Below are positions 20,136 to 29,822 of a DNA stretch of 64,000 bases, piece by piece. A program made the position numbers and the translations under genes. Position 1 is the stretch's first letter. Every line of letters begins with the position of its first letter. A model generated the notes under the pieces. It searched no databases and was not told the origin of the DNA. It was given only the letters and a program-made list of their open reading frames with translations. Source of the stretch: Prochlorococcus sp. AG-363-C20 (GTDB lineage: Bacteria > Cyanobacteriota > Cyanobacteriia > PCC-6307 > Cyanobiaceae); the NCBI GenBank assembly GCA_003280295.1, contig QCFI01000005.1, positions 1-64,000 of the forward strand. Direction: 5' to 3'.

Positions 20136-21803
20136 CTATCTATCAGTTACTGCACCTTTGCTTGCACTACTAACCAGTTTTGAATATTTCCCTAAAATAC
20201 CTTTGGTGTAAAGAGGCTTTGGTTTTTCCCAAATCAAACGACGGCGTTTGATTTCTTCCTCGGTAATGTTTAGTTGAATTAATTGCTTATTGGCGTCAAC
20301 AGTAATGCTGTCTCCTTCTTTGATTAATGCAATTGTTCCTCCTACGGCTGCTTCTGGCGCAACATGACCAACTACTAAGCCGTAAGTCCCTCCACTGAAA
20401 CGACCATCTGTTATTAAAGCAACTTTTTCACCAAGACCCTGCCCAACTATCGCGGATGTTGGTGCAAGCATCTCTCTCATGCCAGGACCACCCACTGGGC
20501 CTTCGTAGCGGATAACTACTACATCTCCTTCAATGATTTTGTTTTTAAGAATTGCTTTTAAACATTCTTCTTCACTTTCAAAGATTTTTGCGGGCCCTGT
20601 AAATACTGGTTTTTTTATACCACTAATTTTAGCAACACTTCCTTCTGTTGCTAAATTTCCTTTGAGTATTGCAAGATGTCCTTTTTCATAAATTGGATTA
20701 GTTAAGGGCCTAATTACATCTTGTCCTGAAGGTGGTATAGAAGGAACATCTTTAAGTAATTGTTCAATAGTATTGCCTTCGATGTTGATGCAGTCTCCAT
20801 GAATTAAGCCTGCTTCAAGCAAGATTTTCATTACTTGAGGTATTCCACCAGCCTTATGAAGATCAACTGTTACATATTTCCCGCTAGGCTTCAAATCACA
20901 AAAAACAGGTACCTTTTGGCGAATTCTCTCAAAATCATCAATTGATAAATCAACTTCAGCGGTTTTGGCTATAGCAAGTAGATGAAGGACAGCATTAGTT
21001 GAACCACCAACTGCCATAATAACACTTATTGCATTTTCAAAAGCTTTTTTTGTAAGTAAATCAAGTGGTCTAATATCTTTTTTGATTGCATTAATTAGTG
21101 CTTCAGCACTTAGTGCAGCACTATCTAATTTCTCTTGATCTTCTGCTGCCATTGTAGAGCTAAAGGGCAGACTTAAGCCCATAGTTTCTATTGCTGCAGA
21201 CATAGTATTTGCAGTAAACATTCCTCCACAACTTCCAGCACCAGGAATTGCATTCTTTTCAACTAAGAGAAGCCTTTCTTCATCAATCTTTCCACTAGTT
21301 AGTTGTCCAACTGCTTCGAATGCGCTAACAACTGTTAAGTCAGAACCATCTAATTTACCTGGCTTTATTGTGCCACCGTAAACAAAAATAGCTGGAATAT
21401 TCATCCTTGCCATTGAAATTATGGCTCCAGGCATGTTTTTGTCGCATCCTCCAATTGCAATTACTCCATCCATGCTTTGTGCATTGCAGGCGGTTTCAAT
21501 TGCATCTGCAATTACTTCTCTTGATACAAGGGAATATTTCATTCCTTCTGTTCCCATTGATATACCATCACTTACGGTAATTGTTCCAAACATCTGAGGC
21601 ATAGCCCCAGCAAGACGGGCAGCTTCTTCAGAGCGTATTGCTAACTTATTTAGGCCAATATTGCAGGGGGTGATTGTACTGAAACCATTTGCAATCCCAA
21701 TGATTGGCTTATTAAAGTCCCCATCTCCAAAGCCAACAGCACGAAGCATTGCTCGGTTAGGAGAACGTTGTATTCCTTGTGTAATGGCTTTTGATCGAAG
21801 CAT
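20136..21803 (-). CDS. ilvD: Dihydroxy-acid dehydratase
   Basis: Third step of valine/isoleucine synthesis, using an Fe-S cluster. The 555 aa protein carries the cluster cysteines in TPCNIG (Cys47), GGCDKNMPG (Cys120) and [12 protein letters not shown] (about Cys193). It also has [12 protein letters not shown] and [15 protein letters not shown] near the C-terminus. The ATG starts at 21803. Three conserved cysteines suggest the 2Fe-2S plant-type or 4Fe-4S form; the sequence alone does not decide. Confidence 0.96.
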   Translation of the reverse strand: MLRSKAITQGIQRSPNRAMLRAVGFGDGDFNKPIIGIANGFSTITPCNIGLNKLAIRSEEAARLAGAMPQMFGTITVSDGISMGTEGMKYSLVSREVIADAIETACNAQSMDGVIAIGGCDKNMPGAIISMARMNIPAIFVYGGTIKPGKLDGSDLTVVSAFEAVGQLTSGKIDEERLLLVEKNAIPGAGSCGGMFTANTMSAAIETMGLSLPFSSTMAAEDQEKLDSAALSAEALINAIKKDIRPLDLLTKKAFENAISVIMAVGGSTNAVLHLLAIAKTAEVDLSIDDFERIRQKVPVFCDLKPSGKYVTVDLHKAGGIPQVMKILLEAGLIHGDCINIEGNTIEQLLKDVPSIPPSGQDVIRPLTNPIYEKGHLAILKGNLATEGSVAKISGIKKPVFTGPAKIFESEEECLKAILKNKIIEGDVVVIRYEGPVGGPGMREMLAPTSAIVGQGLGEKVALITDGRFSGGTYGLVVGHVAPEAAVGGTIALIKEGDSITVDANKQLIQLNITEEEIKRRRLIWEKPKPLYTKGILGKYSKLVSSASKGAVTDR

Positions 21804-21851
21804 GTGCTGGATTTAGTGAGCAGGTTTTTGAACTGCTTTATAAATAAGGTT

Positions 21852-22151
21852 TTAGTTACGACTTCCAAGGTCTTCAAGTTGTTTTCTTACATCTGCAATG
21901 GCTGCATTTAGTTGTTCTACTCGTTTTTCAAGTTGCTCACTAGTTTCGCTTTGCAGTGATGGTGATGATGTCTCTAACGCTTCTGATCCATCCTGGATTC
22001 GAGGTGCATATAACATTGCTCGTTGTTTTCTGGTCTGTTGTCTTCTTTCTGCTTCAGAAAATAGCCACCATGCCAAACCAGCGGCTCCTAGAACAGCTCC
22101 ACTAATCAAAGAAGAGAGACTTCCCGTTGTCGATTCACGATACTGGCTCAT
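21852..22151 (-). CDS. Small membrane-anchored coiled-coil protein
   Basis: 99 aa protein. Residues 12-30 form a membrane segment (SLISGAVLGAAGLAWWLFSE) followed by a basic stretch. The C-terminus from about residue 66 is a heptad-like coiled coil (EQLEKRVEQLNAAIADVRKQ). It is upstream of and codirectional with ilvD (48-base gap). I do not recognise a function; a scaffold or membrane-tether role is only a guess. Confidence 0.65.
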   Translation of the reverse strand: MSQYRESTTGSLSSLISGAVLGAAGLAWWLFSEAERRQQTRKQRAMLYAPRIQDGSEALETSSPSLQSETSEQLEKRVEQLNAAIADVRKQLEDLGSRN

Positions 22152-22175
22152 GATTAATAATGAGATCTACTAATG

Positions 22176-22793
22176 CTAATTCAGGCCTTGAGTTTTGGGG
22201 TTTAGGCGTAAGGATGGATTACCTATACCTGGATAGAGCTCTCCATTATCTGATATTGAGGGATCAATGCATGCACAGAATATGTTTAGATCAGGTAAAT
22301 GTTCTGCAATTTTTTGAAGACCTGGTTTTGAGGCTAAAGCACATATCACTCTTATTTGCCTTGATTCTATTTTTTGATTACTTAGATCTAAAAGCGTCTC
22401 AAGTAGGTCAAGTCCATCTGAAATCTGATCTATGTAAATAATTACCCCTGTATTTTTTTTAATTGATTTGGGCACTCCACCTATAAATAATTGCGCATTA
22501 GGAAGAACATTTCTACCTCCATGCCAAAGCTCTATGCCTCCTGGTATTTGAGGTAAGGCTAATAGTGGAATATCTGATTCAATTACAACTCCAATTGATT
22601 TGCCTCCCTGTGTGTTTATCTCTTCCTTTCGATGAGGTAGCCAATCTCTTAGGGCCTCATATGTAATCCATTTCCCTAGCTCCTCCAATCCTTTAGCATA
22701 AAGAGGAGTTGGAGTTGTGGGATCACGAAGCATAGTCAGCCAATGTCCTATGAGTGGGTGCGGTGGAACAACAACTCTCAATTTCATGGTCAT
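22176..22793 (-). CDS. Uracil phosphoribosyltransferase-like protein with degenerate PRPP loop
   Basis: The overall sequence follows UPRT. MKLRVVVPPHPLIGHWLTMLRD is the N-terminus, IESDIPLLALPQIPGGIELW aligns with the family's central strand, and CIDPSISDNGELYPGIGNPSLRL aligns with the uracil-binding IDxGLNExGYIxPGLGDAGDR end. The PRPP-binding loop, normally VDPMLATGGS, here reads IDQISDGLDL (about residues 121-130), so normal catalysis is doubtful. The start was moved to the ATG at 22793, since the extra 14 residues of the track ORF are not part of the family. The gene is usually annotated upp; I leave the symbol empty because of the lost loop. Confidence 0.7.
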   Translation of the reverse strand: MTMKLRVVVPPHPLIGHWLTMLRDPTTPTPLYAKGLEELGKWITYEALRDWLPHRKEEINTQGGKSIGVVIESDIPLLALPQIPGGIELWHGGRNVLPNAQLFIGGVPKSIKKNTGVIIYIDQISDGLDLLETLLDLSNQKIESRQIRVICALASKPGLQKIAEHLPDLNIFCACIDPSISDNGELYPGIGNPSLRLNPKTQGLN

Positions 22794-22867
22794 TGGACTT
22801 CCGTGGGCTTTTATTTGCCATAACGTAAATAACAAATTACTGGCTAACAGCCATTCTTCTAAACAAC

Positions 22868-23380
22868 ATGTCCTTCCTGAACTCTTCCTTGTCTCGTTTT
22901 CGGATCATTTTTCTTACAAGCATATTGTTACTCGCTTTGCTTTTTCCTTCTGGTCAGAGCTTTGCTAAAACCCCACCTGAAATCCGTAATCAAGACGAAC
23001 TAAAAATTTCTAAAGATATGCATGGAAAAGATTTAAATGGATATGAGTTTGTGAAGCTTGATCTTCGAGGTGTCGACTTTGGGGAGGCCGATCTTCGTGC
23101 TGCAATTTTTAATAACAGTCAGTTACAGGAATCTGATTTACGTGGAGCAGATCTAGAAGACGCTGTGGCATTTGCATGCGATTTTCAAGGGGCAGATTTG
23201 AGAGATGCGAATTTTACGCAAGCTTTACTTATGGAAAGTCACTTTGAAGATGCAATTATTGAAGGTGCTGACTTTACAGATGCAGTGATAAGCAGGATTC
23301 AACAGAAGCAACTTTGCTCTCTCGCAAGTGGTACAAATCCATCTAGTGGTGTCAATACTAGTTATAGCCTTGGTTGTTGA
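22868..23380 (+). CDS. Exported pentapeptide-repeat protein (probable thylakoid lumen)
   Basis: 170 aa protein with a clear Sec-type signal: basic start, hydrophobic core near residues 12-28, and an SFAKT cleavage region around 33. After it come about ten pentapeptide repeats of the A(D/N)LXX kind, for example ESDLRGADLEDA and GADLRDANFTQ, which form a right-handed quadrilateral beta-helix. The C-terminus has two cysteines. Cyanobacterial lumenal pentapeptide proteins of this size are known, but function is unsettled. It is divergent from the UPRT-like gene. Confidence 0.85.
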   Translation: MSFLNSSLSRFRIIFLTSILLLALLFPSGQSFAKTPPEIRNQDELKISKDMHGKDLNGYEFVKLDLRGVDFGEADLRAAIFNNSQLQESDLRGADLEDAVAFACDFQGADLRDANFTQALLMESHFEDAIIEGADFTDAVISRIQQKQLCSLASGTNPSSGVNTSYSLGC

Positions 23381-23411
23381 TTTTATATTTATAAATTAGA
23401 TCAGTTTTAGA

Positions 23412-24470
23412 ATGGCTAATCGTATTCCAGTTACTGTTATTACGGGCTTCCTTGGGGCGGGCAAGACAACTCTTTTACGGCATTTACTCACTGAAGGAAA
23501 GCAAAAGTTAGCTGTGATGGTTAACGAGTTCGGCAGTGTTGGATTAGATGGTGACTTGATCCGTAGTTGTGGTTTTTGTCCTGAGGAAGAACTTGAGGGG
23601 CGCCTGGTTGAATTAAATAATGGTTGTCTGTGTTGCACAGTTCAGGATGATTTCTTGCCCACTATGGAGACAATATTGTCTCGATCTAGTGAATTAGATG
23701 GGATCATTATTGAGACAAGTGGTTTAGCATTGCCGCTCCCGCTAATTCAAGCGCTTGATTGGCCTTCTATACGAACAAAAGTTTATTTGAATGGTGTAGT
23801 TACATTGGTTGATGGAGAGGCTATTTCAAATGGGAGCCTAGTTGGTGATACTTCAAGACTTGAAGAACAAAGACAAAATGACCCTAGCCTTGATCATCTC
23901 ACTCCTCTTAATGAGTTATTTGCTAATCAGTTGAATGCAGCAGATTTTATTTTGGTTAGCCGAGCTGATTGTCTTTCTATTTCTCAATTAAAGAAGATTG
24001 AGCTAGAGCTTCTTGCTCAATCTAGAGAGGGAACACCACTTCTCTCGATAACTCAAGGTCAAGTTGATCCAGTATTAATTCTGGGAATGAAACATGAGGA
24101 AATTTCCCCTCTTGAAAATTCTAAGACTCTTGATCAAACTCATGACGATACCCACCATCATGTTCAAGTTATAAGCAGAACTATTCTTTTAGAGACTTTA
24201 ATTGATAAAGCAAATATCGAAGAAATTTTACCCAAAATAGCTATTAAATATCAGGTTCTTAGATTAAAAGGACGTTGTTGGCTACCCGGAAAAGCTATAC
24301 CTCTTCAGCTTCAAATGGTTGGAGCAAGACTTAATAGTTGGTTTGAGGCTGCCCCAGAGAGGGTTTGGAGGCCTCGTAGAAGTGGAATTGATATCATTGT
24401 TCTTAGTCTTCAGGACCATGTAGTTGAAGCTATAAGTGCAGAATTGAAGAGAAATCAACCTCTTTCTTAA
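23412..24470 (+). CDS. CobW/COG0523 family GTPase (metal chaperone)
   Basis: G3E-family GTPase thought to deliver zinc or cobalt to target enzymes. The 352 aa protein has Walker A TGFLGAGKTTLL (11-22) and the metal-binding GCLCC motif at 71-75. ETSGLALPLPLIQ lies in the Walker B region. A His-rich linker (THDDTHHH) precedes the CobW C-terminal domain near residue 255. Prochlorococcus-type genomes need cobalamin, so cobalt handling is possible, but the paralogue's metal cannot be read from sequence. Confidence 0.88.
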   Translation: MANRIPVTVITGFLGAGKTTLLRHLLTEGKQKLAVMVNEFGSVGLDGDLIRSCGFCPEEELEGRLVELNNGCLCCTVQDDFLPTMETILSRSSELDGIIIETSGLALPLPLIQALDWPSIRTKVYLNGVVTLVDGEAISNGSLVGDTSRLEEQRQNDPSLDHLTPLNELFANQLNAADFILVSRADCLSISQLKKIELELLAQSREGTPLLSITQGQVDPVLILGMKHEEISPLENSKTLDQTHDDTHHHVQVISRTILLETLIDKANIEEILPKIAIKYQVLRLKGRCWLPGKAIPLQLQMVGARLNSWFEAAPERVWRPRRSGIDIIVLSLQDHVVEAISAELKRNQPLS

Positions 24471-24542
24471 ACTAAAGGTAATCTTTAGAAGATTTATATG
24501 ACTTTTCGGTTGTATATTTTCTCATCATTGGCGATGCTTATA

Positions 24543-24571
24543 AGGTCATTTTTTATTTGACAAAATGACCT
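24543..24571 (+). promoter_or_regulatory. Perfect 10-bp hairpin upstream of a small zinc-finger ORF
   Basis: AGGTCATTTT (24543-24552) pairs exactly with AAAATGACCT (24562-24571) around a 9-base loop. It lies 73 bases after the cobW stop and 36 bases before the next start, with no U-run after it. It could be a weak terminator of cobW or a leader element of the small ORF. Confidence 0.4.
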
Positions 24572-24607
24572 GCCAAATAACCTCTCCCTTTTTGGGATGA
24601 GATCTCA

Positions 24608-24793
24608 GTGATTACTCCAATAGCAAACAAAAAACAAGAAAGATTTCATTCAATAGAGACTGTCTCTTTTAATGGAACTCCTATCTGCTCTCAATGTGGC
24701 GGCAATGGTTATATGAAGACCACTCCAAATTGTTACCACACCTGTCTTGATTGTCTTGGTAGAGGATCAATCCTTTCTACAAATACGAATTAA
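24608..24793 (+). CDS. Small DnaJ-type zinc-finger protein
   Basis: 61 aa protein with two CxxCxGxG-like elements: CSQCGGNGYM and CLDCLGRGSI. This is the same pattern as one zinc centre of the DnaJ cysteine-rich domain. No J-domain is present. The start is GTG at 24608. Similar tiny proteins in plants and cyanobacteria (BSD2/PSA2-like) assist assembly of photosynthetic proteins by thiol or chaperone action; that parallel is an inference. It lies upstream of purS with a 108-base gap. Confidence 0.7.
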   Translation: MITPIANKKQERFHSIETVSFNGTPICSQCGGNGYMKTTPNCYHTCLDCLGRGSILSTNTN

Positions 24794-24901
24794 GTCTTTA
24801 GCATTTTTTAATGCCTCAGTAGCTCTTGATATTTATCTAGGCACTTACCTAGGAAATAGTTAGTCTTGGCGTACAAATTACAAAACTACCAATTGAACAA
24901 A

Positions 24902-25168
24902 GTGCCAAATTACCAAGCAAGTGTTTTAGTTAGCCTTCGTGCTTCAGTCTTAGATCCAGCAGGTGAGGCGACTAGATCTGCCGCCAAGGGATTAGGTATT
25001 CAAGGGATTAAAAGATTGAGAATAGGCAAATCAATTTCACTAGAACTTGATGCACCTAATGAAGCCGAAGCACTGCGGCGTGTAGAACTCCTGGCAGATA
25101 GGTTGCTGGCCAACCCAGTTATTGAGGATTGGAGTTTAGATCTCAAACCTGCTCCATCATCCCTATGA
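24902..25168 (+). CDS. purS: Phosphoribosylformylglycinamidine synthase subunit PurS
   Basis: Small subunit that bridges PurL and PurQ in the fourth step of purine synthesis. The block [25 protein letters not shown] and the end [15 protein letters not shown] are typical. The track ORF starts at TTG 24866. I prefer the GTG at 24902 ([10 protein letters not shown]), which matches family length at 88 aa, though the TTG has a purine-rich AGGAAA ahead of it and cannot be excluded. Its stop overlaps the purQ ATG (ATGA), implying translational coupling. Confidence 0.88.
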   Translation: MPNYQASVLVSLRASVLDPAGEATRSAAKGLGIQGIKRLRIGKSISLELDAPNEAEALRRVELLADRLLANPVIEDWSLDLKPAPSSL

Positions 25169-25818
25169 GCATTGGTGTTGTTGTTTTCCCTGGCTCCAAT
25201 TGTGATCGTGATGTTCGTTGGGCTACAGAAGGATGCCTAGGACTTCCAACTAAATTCCTTTGGCATGAAACAAGGGATTTGAGCGGACTTGATGCAATAG
25301 TCCTTCCTGGAGGCTTTAGTTATGGTGATTATCTTCGATGTGGAGCAATCGCAAGATTTGCTCCTGTTCTTCAATCCTTAGTTGACTTTGTCGATCGTGG
25401 AGGCAATGTGCTTGGGATTTGTAATGGATTCCAGATCCTTACTGAATTAGGTCTCCTTCCAGGCGCTTTGACTAGGAATAAAGGTCTTCATTTTGTTTGT
25501 GATGATGTTGAATTAAAGGTTATTAGTTCGCGTAGTAATTGGTTTTGTAATTGTACTTCTGGGGAAGTACTTTCATTACCTATTGCTCATGGAGAAGGAT
25601 GCTATCAATGTAATGTTGAGACCTTGAAAAGACTTGAGGATGAGGACTCTATTGCCTTGCGCTATTTAAATAATCCAAATGGATCAATATCTGATATAGC
25701 AGGCATTACCAATGCAAAAGGTAACGTTCTTGGCTTGATGCCTCATCCAGAAAGGGCTTGTGATCCATTGACTGGAGGCCTAGATGGGAAAAAAATATTA
25801 CAGTCTTTAATTAACTGA
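25165..25818 (+). CDS. purQ: Phosphoribosylformylglycinamidine synthase subunit PurQ (glutaminase)
   Basis: Class I glutamine amidotransferase subunit feeding ammonia to PurL. The ATG at 25165 overlaps the purS stop by 4 bases and gives 217 aa. Motifs are [27 protein letters not shown], the nucleophile Cys in GICNGFQIL, and the His/Glu pair in GLMPHPERA. purL is not in the window. Confidence 0.95.
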   Translation: MSIGVVVFPGSNCDRDVRWATEGCLGLPTKFLWHETRDLSGLDAIVLPGGFSYGDYLRCGAIARFAPVLQSLVDFVDRGGNVLGICNGFQILTELGLLPGALTRNKGLHFVCDDVELKVISSRSNWFCNCTSGEVLSLPIAHGEGCYQCNVETLKRLEDEDSIALRYLNNPNGSISDIAGITNAKGNVLGLMPHPERACDPLTGGLDGKKILQSLIN

Positions 25819-25832
25819 TTAAAGGTAAGTAA

Positions 25833-25856
25833 AAGGGGGCTTATTTATGCCCCCTT
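25833..25856. terminator. GC-rich terminator between convergent purQ and fba
   Basis: AAGGGGGC (25833-25840) pairs perfectly with GCCCCCTT (25849-25856) around an 8-base loop. The flanking A/T runs give a partial U-tract in either direction. It sits midway between the two 3' ends and can serve both genes. Confidence 0.8.
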
Positions 25857-25905
25857 ACTTATTGATTTACTTTCTAATAAATAAGATCTTGTAATTAGTT
25901 TGCAC

Positions 25906-26955
25906 TCATAACTCACCTTTTGTATATAGATTTGCGAAATGGCTAATACTTTGCTGTTTGATTTTGCTTGCTTGACCGGCACACCAGAATTGTTGGTATC
26001 GGTCAAGACAAACCTGTTTCATGTATTTTCTGGCAGGTTTGTTGAAATGACGTGGGTCAAAGTTTGTTGGATCAGCTTTTGCGGCTTCTCTAACAGCAGC
26101 AGTAAATGCCAAACGATTGTCAGTATCAATATTTACTTTTCTAACCCCGTTCCTAATTCCTTCCTGAATTTCTTCTACTGGTACTCCATATGTTTCAGGA
26201 ATAGCACCACCAAATTTGTTGATCATATCTAACCATTCTTGTGGAACAGAGCTTGAGCCGTGCATTACAAGATGGGTATTTGGAATTGCTTTGTGAATTT
26301 CAGCAATTCTATTTATTGCTAGCACTTCTCCTGTTGGTTTCCTCGTGAATTTATAGGCACCATGACTAGTTCCTATTGCTATTGCTAATGCATCTACTTT
26401 TGTCTTCTCAACAAAATCTGCGGCTTCAGCTGGATCAGTAAGAAGCATATCTTTTGAGAGCTCACCTTCGAATCCATGTCCATCTTCTGCTTCGCCTTTA
26501 CCAGTTTCAAGAGAACCTAGACAGCCAAGCTCTCCTTCAACACTGACGCCAACTGAGTGTGCAAAATCAACAACTGTTTTAGTAACGTTTACATTGTATT
26601 CATAGCTTGCTGGAGTTTTCGCATCGGCTTCTAAGGAGCCATCCATCATTACTGATGTGAATCCATTTATAGCTGCTGAATAGCAAGTGGAAGGATCGTT
26701 CCCATGGTCCTGATGCATTACCACTGGAATGTTTGGATATGTCTCAGTTGCGGCAATGATTAGATGCCTAAGGAAAATTTCTCCTGCATAACTTCTAGCT
26801 CCTCTCGAAGCCTGAAGAATTACTGGACTATCGGTTTCGGCCGCGGCCTCCATAATTGCCTGCACCTGCTCTAGATTATTTACGTTGAATGCAGGTATGC
26901 CGTAGCTGTTTTCAGCAGCATGGTCTAGCAAAAGCCTTAGCGGAACGAGGGCCAT
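25906..26955 (-). CDS. fba: Fructose-bisphosphate aldolase, class II
   Basis: Zinc aldolase that joins or splits triose phosphates (FBP, and SBP in the Calvin cycle). The 349 aa protein begins [24 protein letters not shown]. It has zinc ligands in HQDHGND (H81, D83, H84), the FTSVMMDGS block, [11 protein letters not shown], and the phosphate-binding [10 protein letters not shown] and [17 protein letters not shown] start. Its leader carries a strong perfect hairpin, listed separately. Confidence 0.96.
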   Translation of the reverse strand: MALVPLRLLLDHAAENSYGIPAFNVNNLEQVQAIMEAAAETDSPVILQASRGARSYAGEIFLRHLIIAATETYPNIPVVMHQDHGNDPSTCYSAAINGFTSVMMDGSLEADAKTPASYEYNVNVTKTVVDFAHSVGVSVEGELGCLGSLETGKGEAEDGHGFEGELSKDMLLTDPAEAADFVEKTKVDALAIAIGTSHGAYKFTRKPTGEVLAINRIAEIHKAIPNTHLVMHGSSSVPQEWLDMINKFGGAIPETYGVPVEEIQEGIRNGVRKVNIDTDNRLAFTAAVREAAKADPTNFDPRHFNKPARKYMKQVCLDRYQQFWCAGQASKIKQQSISHFANLYTKGEL

Positions 26956-26987
26956 CGATGTCTCCGAGGTACATGTAGGTCCAGATC

Positions 26988-27028
26988 TCTTTTAAAGTCC
27001 TGGGCCGAGGGCCCAGGACTTTAAAAGA
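26988..27028 (-). promoter_or_regulatory. Perfect 19-bp stem hairpin in the fba leader
   Basis: TCTTTTAAAGTCCTGGGCC (26988-27006) is exactly complementary to 27010-27028, with a 3-base loop. The stem contains a GC-rich core (CCTGGGCC) in otherwise AT-rich DNA and starts 33 bases upstream of the fba ATG. No U-run follows on either strand, so a plain intrinsic terminator is not convincing. A 5' UTR structure controlling fba, an mRNA-stability element or a protein site are alternatives. Confidence 0.7.
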
Positions 27029-27393
27029 TTGAGGTGTGCAATGTCACCTTTTCCAGAAACTTAAAAACTTTTTCTTCTCAACAAACCTGGTTTAGGCCTA
27101 TGGGTTTAACCTTAAATTTATTAATTTATCTAATATTTAAAAGGGTTTTACCTGTAAATTTGGTTTTTTTATGTGGAGCAAGAAGAAGTAAAAGCTTTTT
27201 TACACATGCTCAAAATTTCAAGTCTCGATATAGGCTTTCATCTATTTAAAAGGGTTTAATCAGTGCTTTTCTAATACAAATCTACTTTGATTTTGAAGAT
27301 TATATAGAAACTGAAAATGGTTTTTATTTTTAACTGAATTTAACTCTTTAGTGGTTTTTGCAGAAATCATATCCTCGTTAGTAGAGGTTTTGA
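27029..27393. other. Non-coding gap upstream of fba
   Basis: About 365 bases without a credible gene. The 71 aa plus-strand ORF here has low-complexity, non-protein-like composition. The stretch should hold the fba promoter (minus strand) and possibly an untranslated RNA, but I cannot point to a specific element. Confidence 0.4.
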
Positions 27394-28506
27394 TTAATTT
27401 GAGAGTCTTTGACCAGATTCGTCTGACTCTCGAATCCTGTCACAAACTTTTTGACTCGTAAACGCTTCGGCAAGACCAGGAATCATTGGTTCTCCACTGT
27501 AAATACTTTCTGCCCACCAACTTTGTACTCTTGCTACAGGCGCAATTCGACCATCAGACCATGTTTTATCGAATTTAAATTCCTTGTCTGGATTAATAGA
27601 TTTAGGTTCTTGTCCTATTTGCGTCAGCCAAAGCTCAAATCCATGGACATAATCATTTTGGTTTTTACTACCTAGGATCAAAGTCCCTTTACTTCCGTAA
27701 ACCTCTAACCAACATCCTCTTCCTTGCCTTGTTACTGCTGAAAGGGTTATTTGTGTAGGGATTGAGATATCACTATCTAGTTTTGCGATCTGAAGTTGCG
27801 CAAGAACTATATCTTCACTAGTAACTTCGCGTTGCTTTCCACTGATTGGCTCAATTCGCTCTTTGATTGATGTAGATATCTGACCATTGATTGTCTTGCT
27901 TGGTCCAAGGAGCCAATGAAGAATGTCAAATGCGTGTGTTCCTAATGCTCCAAGGACTCCACCGCCTTTTTCAGCTTGTGAATACCAATTCCATGGTCTA
28001 GATTGATTTGCTCTACTGCTCATCAGCCAATCAAGTTTTACTAACCATGGATCTCCTATTAGTCCCTGGGAAATTAGTTTTTTAGCTTGCATAAACAAAG
28101 GCACGGCTCGATATTCAAAATCAACAGCTACAGTCAACTTATTTTGTATTGCTATTCGTTGAAGTCTTGCAATCTCAAGGGCATTCATAGCTACAGGCTT
28201 TTCTAACAATAGATGTTTGCCAGCTTCAAGAGCTTCGTAAGCCAATGTGAATCTAGGTTCAGGAGGTGTCGCTATAATTATTGCTTTAATTGATGAATCA
28301 TTTAAAAGCGAATCCCAGTTTTCATGTAGACCTATTTGGTGTCTATTAGAAACCTCTTCTAAAAGTTTAAAGCGTGGGTGCCATAAAGAAATAGGATTAA
28401 ATTGAGGATTAGCCTTTAATGCTGGGAGGTGAACTGCCTCTCCAAATCCAAGGCCTACAATGGCAACGCCAATAGGCTTCCTATTAATTGATTCTTGGAT
28501 AGTCAT
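27394..28506 (-). CDS. Gfo/Idh/MocA family oxidoreductase
   Basis: NAD(P)-dependent sugar or inositol-type dehydrogenase. The 370 aa protein has the Rossmann motif VAIVGLGFGEAVHLPAL near residues 13-29 and the catalytic-region EKP in HLLLEKPVAMNALE at about 95. The second domain contains GGGVLGALGTHAFDILHWLLG, where the family's catalytic His sits in the THAFD stretch. The substrate cannot be predicted. ATG start. It shares its direction with fba but is 438 bases upstream of it. Confidence 0.85.
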   Translation of the reverse strand: MTIQESINRKPIGVAIVGLGFGEAVHLPALKANPQFNPISLWHPRFKLLEEVSNRHQIGLHENWDSLLNDSSIKAIIIATPPEPRFTLAYEALEAGKHLLLEKPVAMNALEIARLQRIAIQNKLTVAVDFEYRAVPLFMQAKKLISQGLIGDPWLVKLDWLMSSRANQSRPWNWYSQAEKGGGVLGALGTHAFDILHWLLGPSKTINGQISTSIKERIEPISGKQREVTSEDIVLAQLQIAKLDSDISIPTQITLSAVTRQGRGCWLEVYGSKGTLILGSKNQNDYVHGFELWLTQIGQEPKSINPDKEFKFDKTWSDGRIAPVARVQSWWAESIYSGEPMIPGLAEAFTSQKVCDRIRESDESGQRLSN

Positions 28507-28671
28507 TTATGTGAGTGCAATTGAATAGGATTCACTGATTAAACTATCTAATAATAGAGCTCCTTTCGAACTCGTCCATTTGGAACTAATGTTAGGGAAA
28601 CCATTCATAGGAAAATCCTTTGATGATTTTTTTGCTATTAATTTTCAGGGCATAAATATTGACTTGGTTAG

Positions 28672-28872
28672 TCAATTGGTTTTTTTGTTAGCCGGAGGGT
28701 AACGTGCATAAGCTTTTTTGTTGTTATATTCTGCTATCTTAAAATTGGTTTTAAGCCACCATTTTCTTTTATCTGTATTTGTAGAAGCTTCGCTCGATTT
28801 TTGAGTATTAGCATTAGTTAATACTTCAAAATAATAACTACAATAATTAAGAAAATAAATTGCTGGAAACAT
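28672..28872 (-). CDS. Possible small protein of unknown function
   Basis: A 66 aa ORF (ATG) in the 425-base gap between the oxidoreductase and accD. The N-terminus is hydrophobic and aromatic (PAIYFLNYCSYYFEVL), and the rest is basic with KRKWWLKTN and AYARYPPANKKTN. Composition is more protein-like than most spurious ORFs here, but there is no recognised homology and no clear ribosome binding site. Confidence 0.35.
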   Translation of the reverse strand: MFPAIYFLNYCSYYFEVLTNANTQKSSEASTNTDKRKWWLKTNFKIAEYNNKKAYARYPPANKKTN

Positions 28873-28931
28873 ATAGATACAAATTTTTATTCATCTTGAT
28901 TCAAGCTCTAATAGACTTTTTGCATAGACAA

Positions 28932-29798
28932 TTAAGTTGTCTTATTTCCATGTAGACGTAAAAGAATAGTAAGAGTTTTACGGAGTTCTGTACGAGGTAT
29001 TATTGTATCGACAAAACCGTGATCCCTTAGATATTCTGCGGTTTGGAAGTTGTCAGGAAGTTTTTCACGAAGTGTTTGTTCAATTACTCTTCTTCCGGCA
29101 AAGCCAATTAATGCTTTTGGCTCAGCAAGAATCAAGTCGCCAAGCATTGCAAAGCTTGCTGTAACACCTCCAGTTGTTGGATGTGTAAGAAGAGGCATGT
29201 AAAGCAATTCTGCTTTTTTATGCCTTTCAAGTGCTCCAGATATTTTTGCCATTTGCATTAGGCTTAACATTCCTTCTTGCATTCGTGCTCCTCCAGAAGC
29301 ACAAACTATTAACAATGGCATTTTTTCATTTGTGGCTAGTTCTATTAATCGGGTGAGTTTTTCTCCTACAACAGATCCCATGGAGCCTCCCATGAACCTG
29401 AAATCCATAACACCTAGAGCCATAGGGATTGATTCGACATTGCAAGTCCCAGTAATTACGCCGTCTTTCATCCCTGTATTGGCTTGACTTTCCCTTAAGC
29501 GGTCTGCATAAGCTCTCCTGTCTTTGAACCCAAGAGGATCAGTAGGAGATAGATCTTCATCGAATTCATTGAAACTTCCTGGATCAGCTATTAGTGCTAT
29601 TCGTTCCTTACTGTCTATTCTGTTGTGATGACCACAGTTGCTACAAACATTGGCATTAGCTATTAAGTCTTTGCGATAAACAACTTGGCTGCATTCGGGA
29701 CATTTCCCCCAAAGACCATCACTATCGTCAGCCTCTTGGGTGACTTTCCCTACGAACTGACCTTTACGACGGTCAGCAAACCAGTCAAAAAGTGACAC
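28932..29798 (-). CDS. accD: Acetyl-CoA carboxylase carboxyltransferase subunit beta
   Basis: Zinc-containing half of the carboxyltransferase that makes malonyl-CoA for fatty acid synthesis. The 288 aa protein has the N-terminal zinc ribbon C33-x2-C36 and C52-x2-C55. It then has the crotonase-like domain with [12 protein letters not shown], the oxyanion-hole [10 protein letters not shown] and [20 protein letters not shown] start. It lies just downstream of the prepilin peptidase on the same strand (24-base gap). Confidence 0.96.
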   Translation of the reverse strand: MSLFDWFADRRKGQFVGKVTQEADDSDGLWGKCPECSQVVYRKDLIANANVCSNCGHHNRIDSKERIALIADPGSFNEFDEDLSPTDPLGFKDRRAYADRLRESQANTGMKDGVITGTCNVESIPMALGVMDFRFMGGSMGSVVGEKLTRLIELATNEKMPLLIVCASGGARMQEGMLSLMQMAKISGALERHKKAELLYMPLLTHPTTGGVTASFAMLGDLILAEPKALIGFAGRRVIEQTLREKLPDNFQTAEYLRDHGFVDTIIPRTELRKTLTILLRLHGNKTT

Positions 29799-29822
29799 AG
29801 AACTAAAATTTGTTGAAGAACA

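Noticed and set aside
27034-27249. 71 aa plus-strand ORF upstream of fba
   Set aside because: Composition is random-looking, no ribosome binding site, and it overlaps the control region and hairpin of fba.
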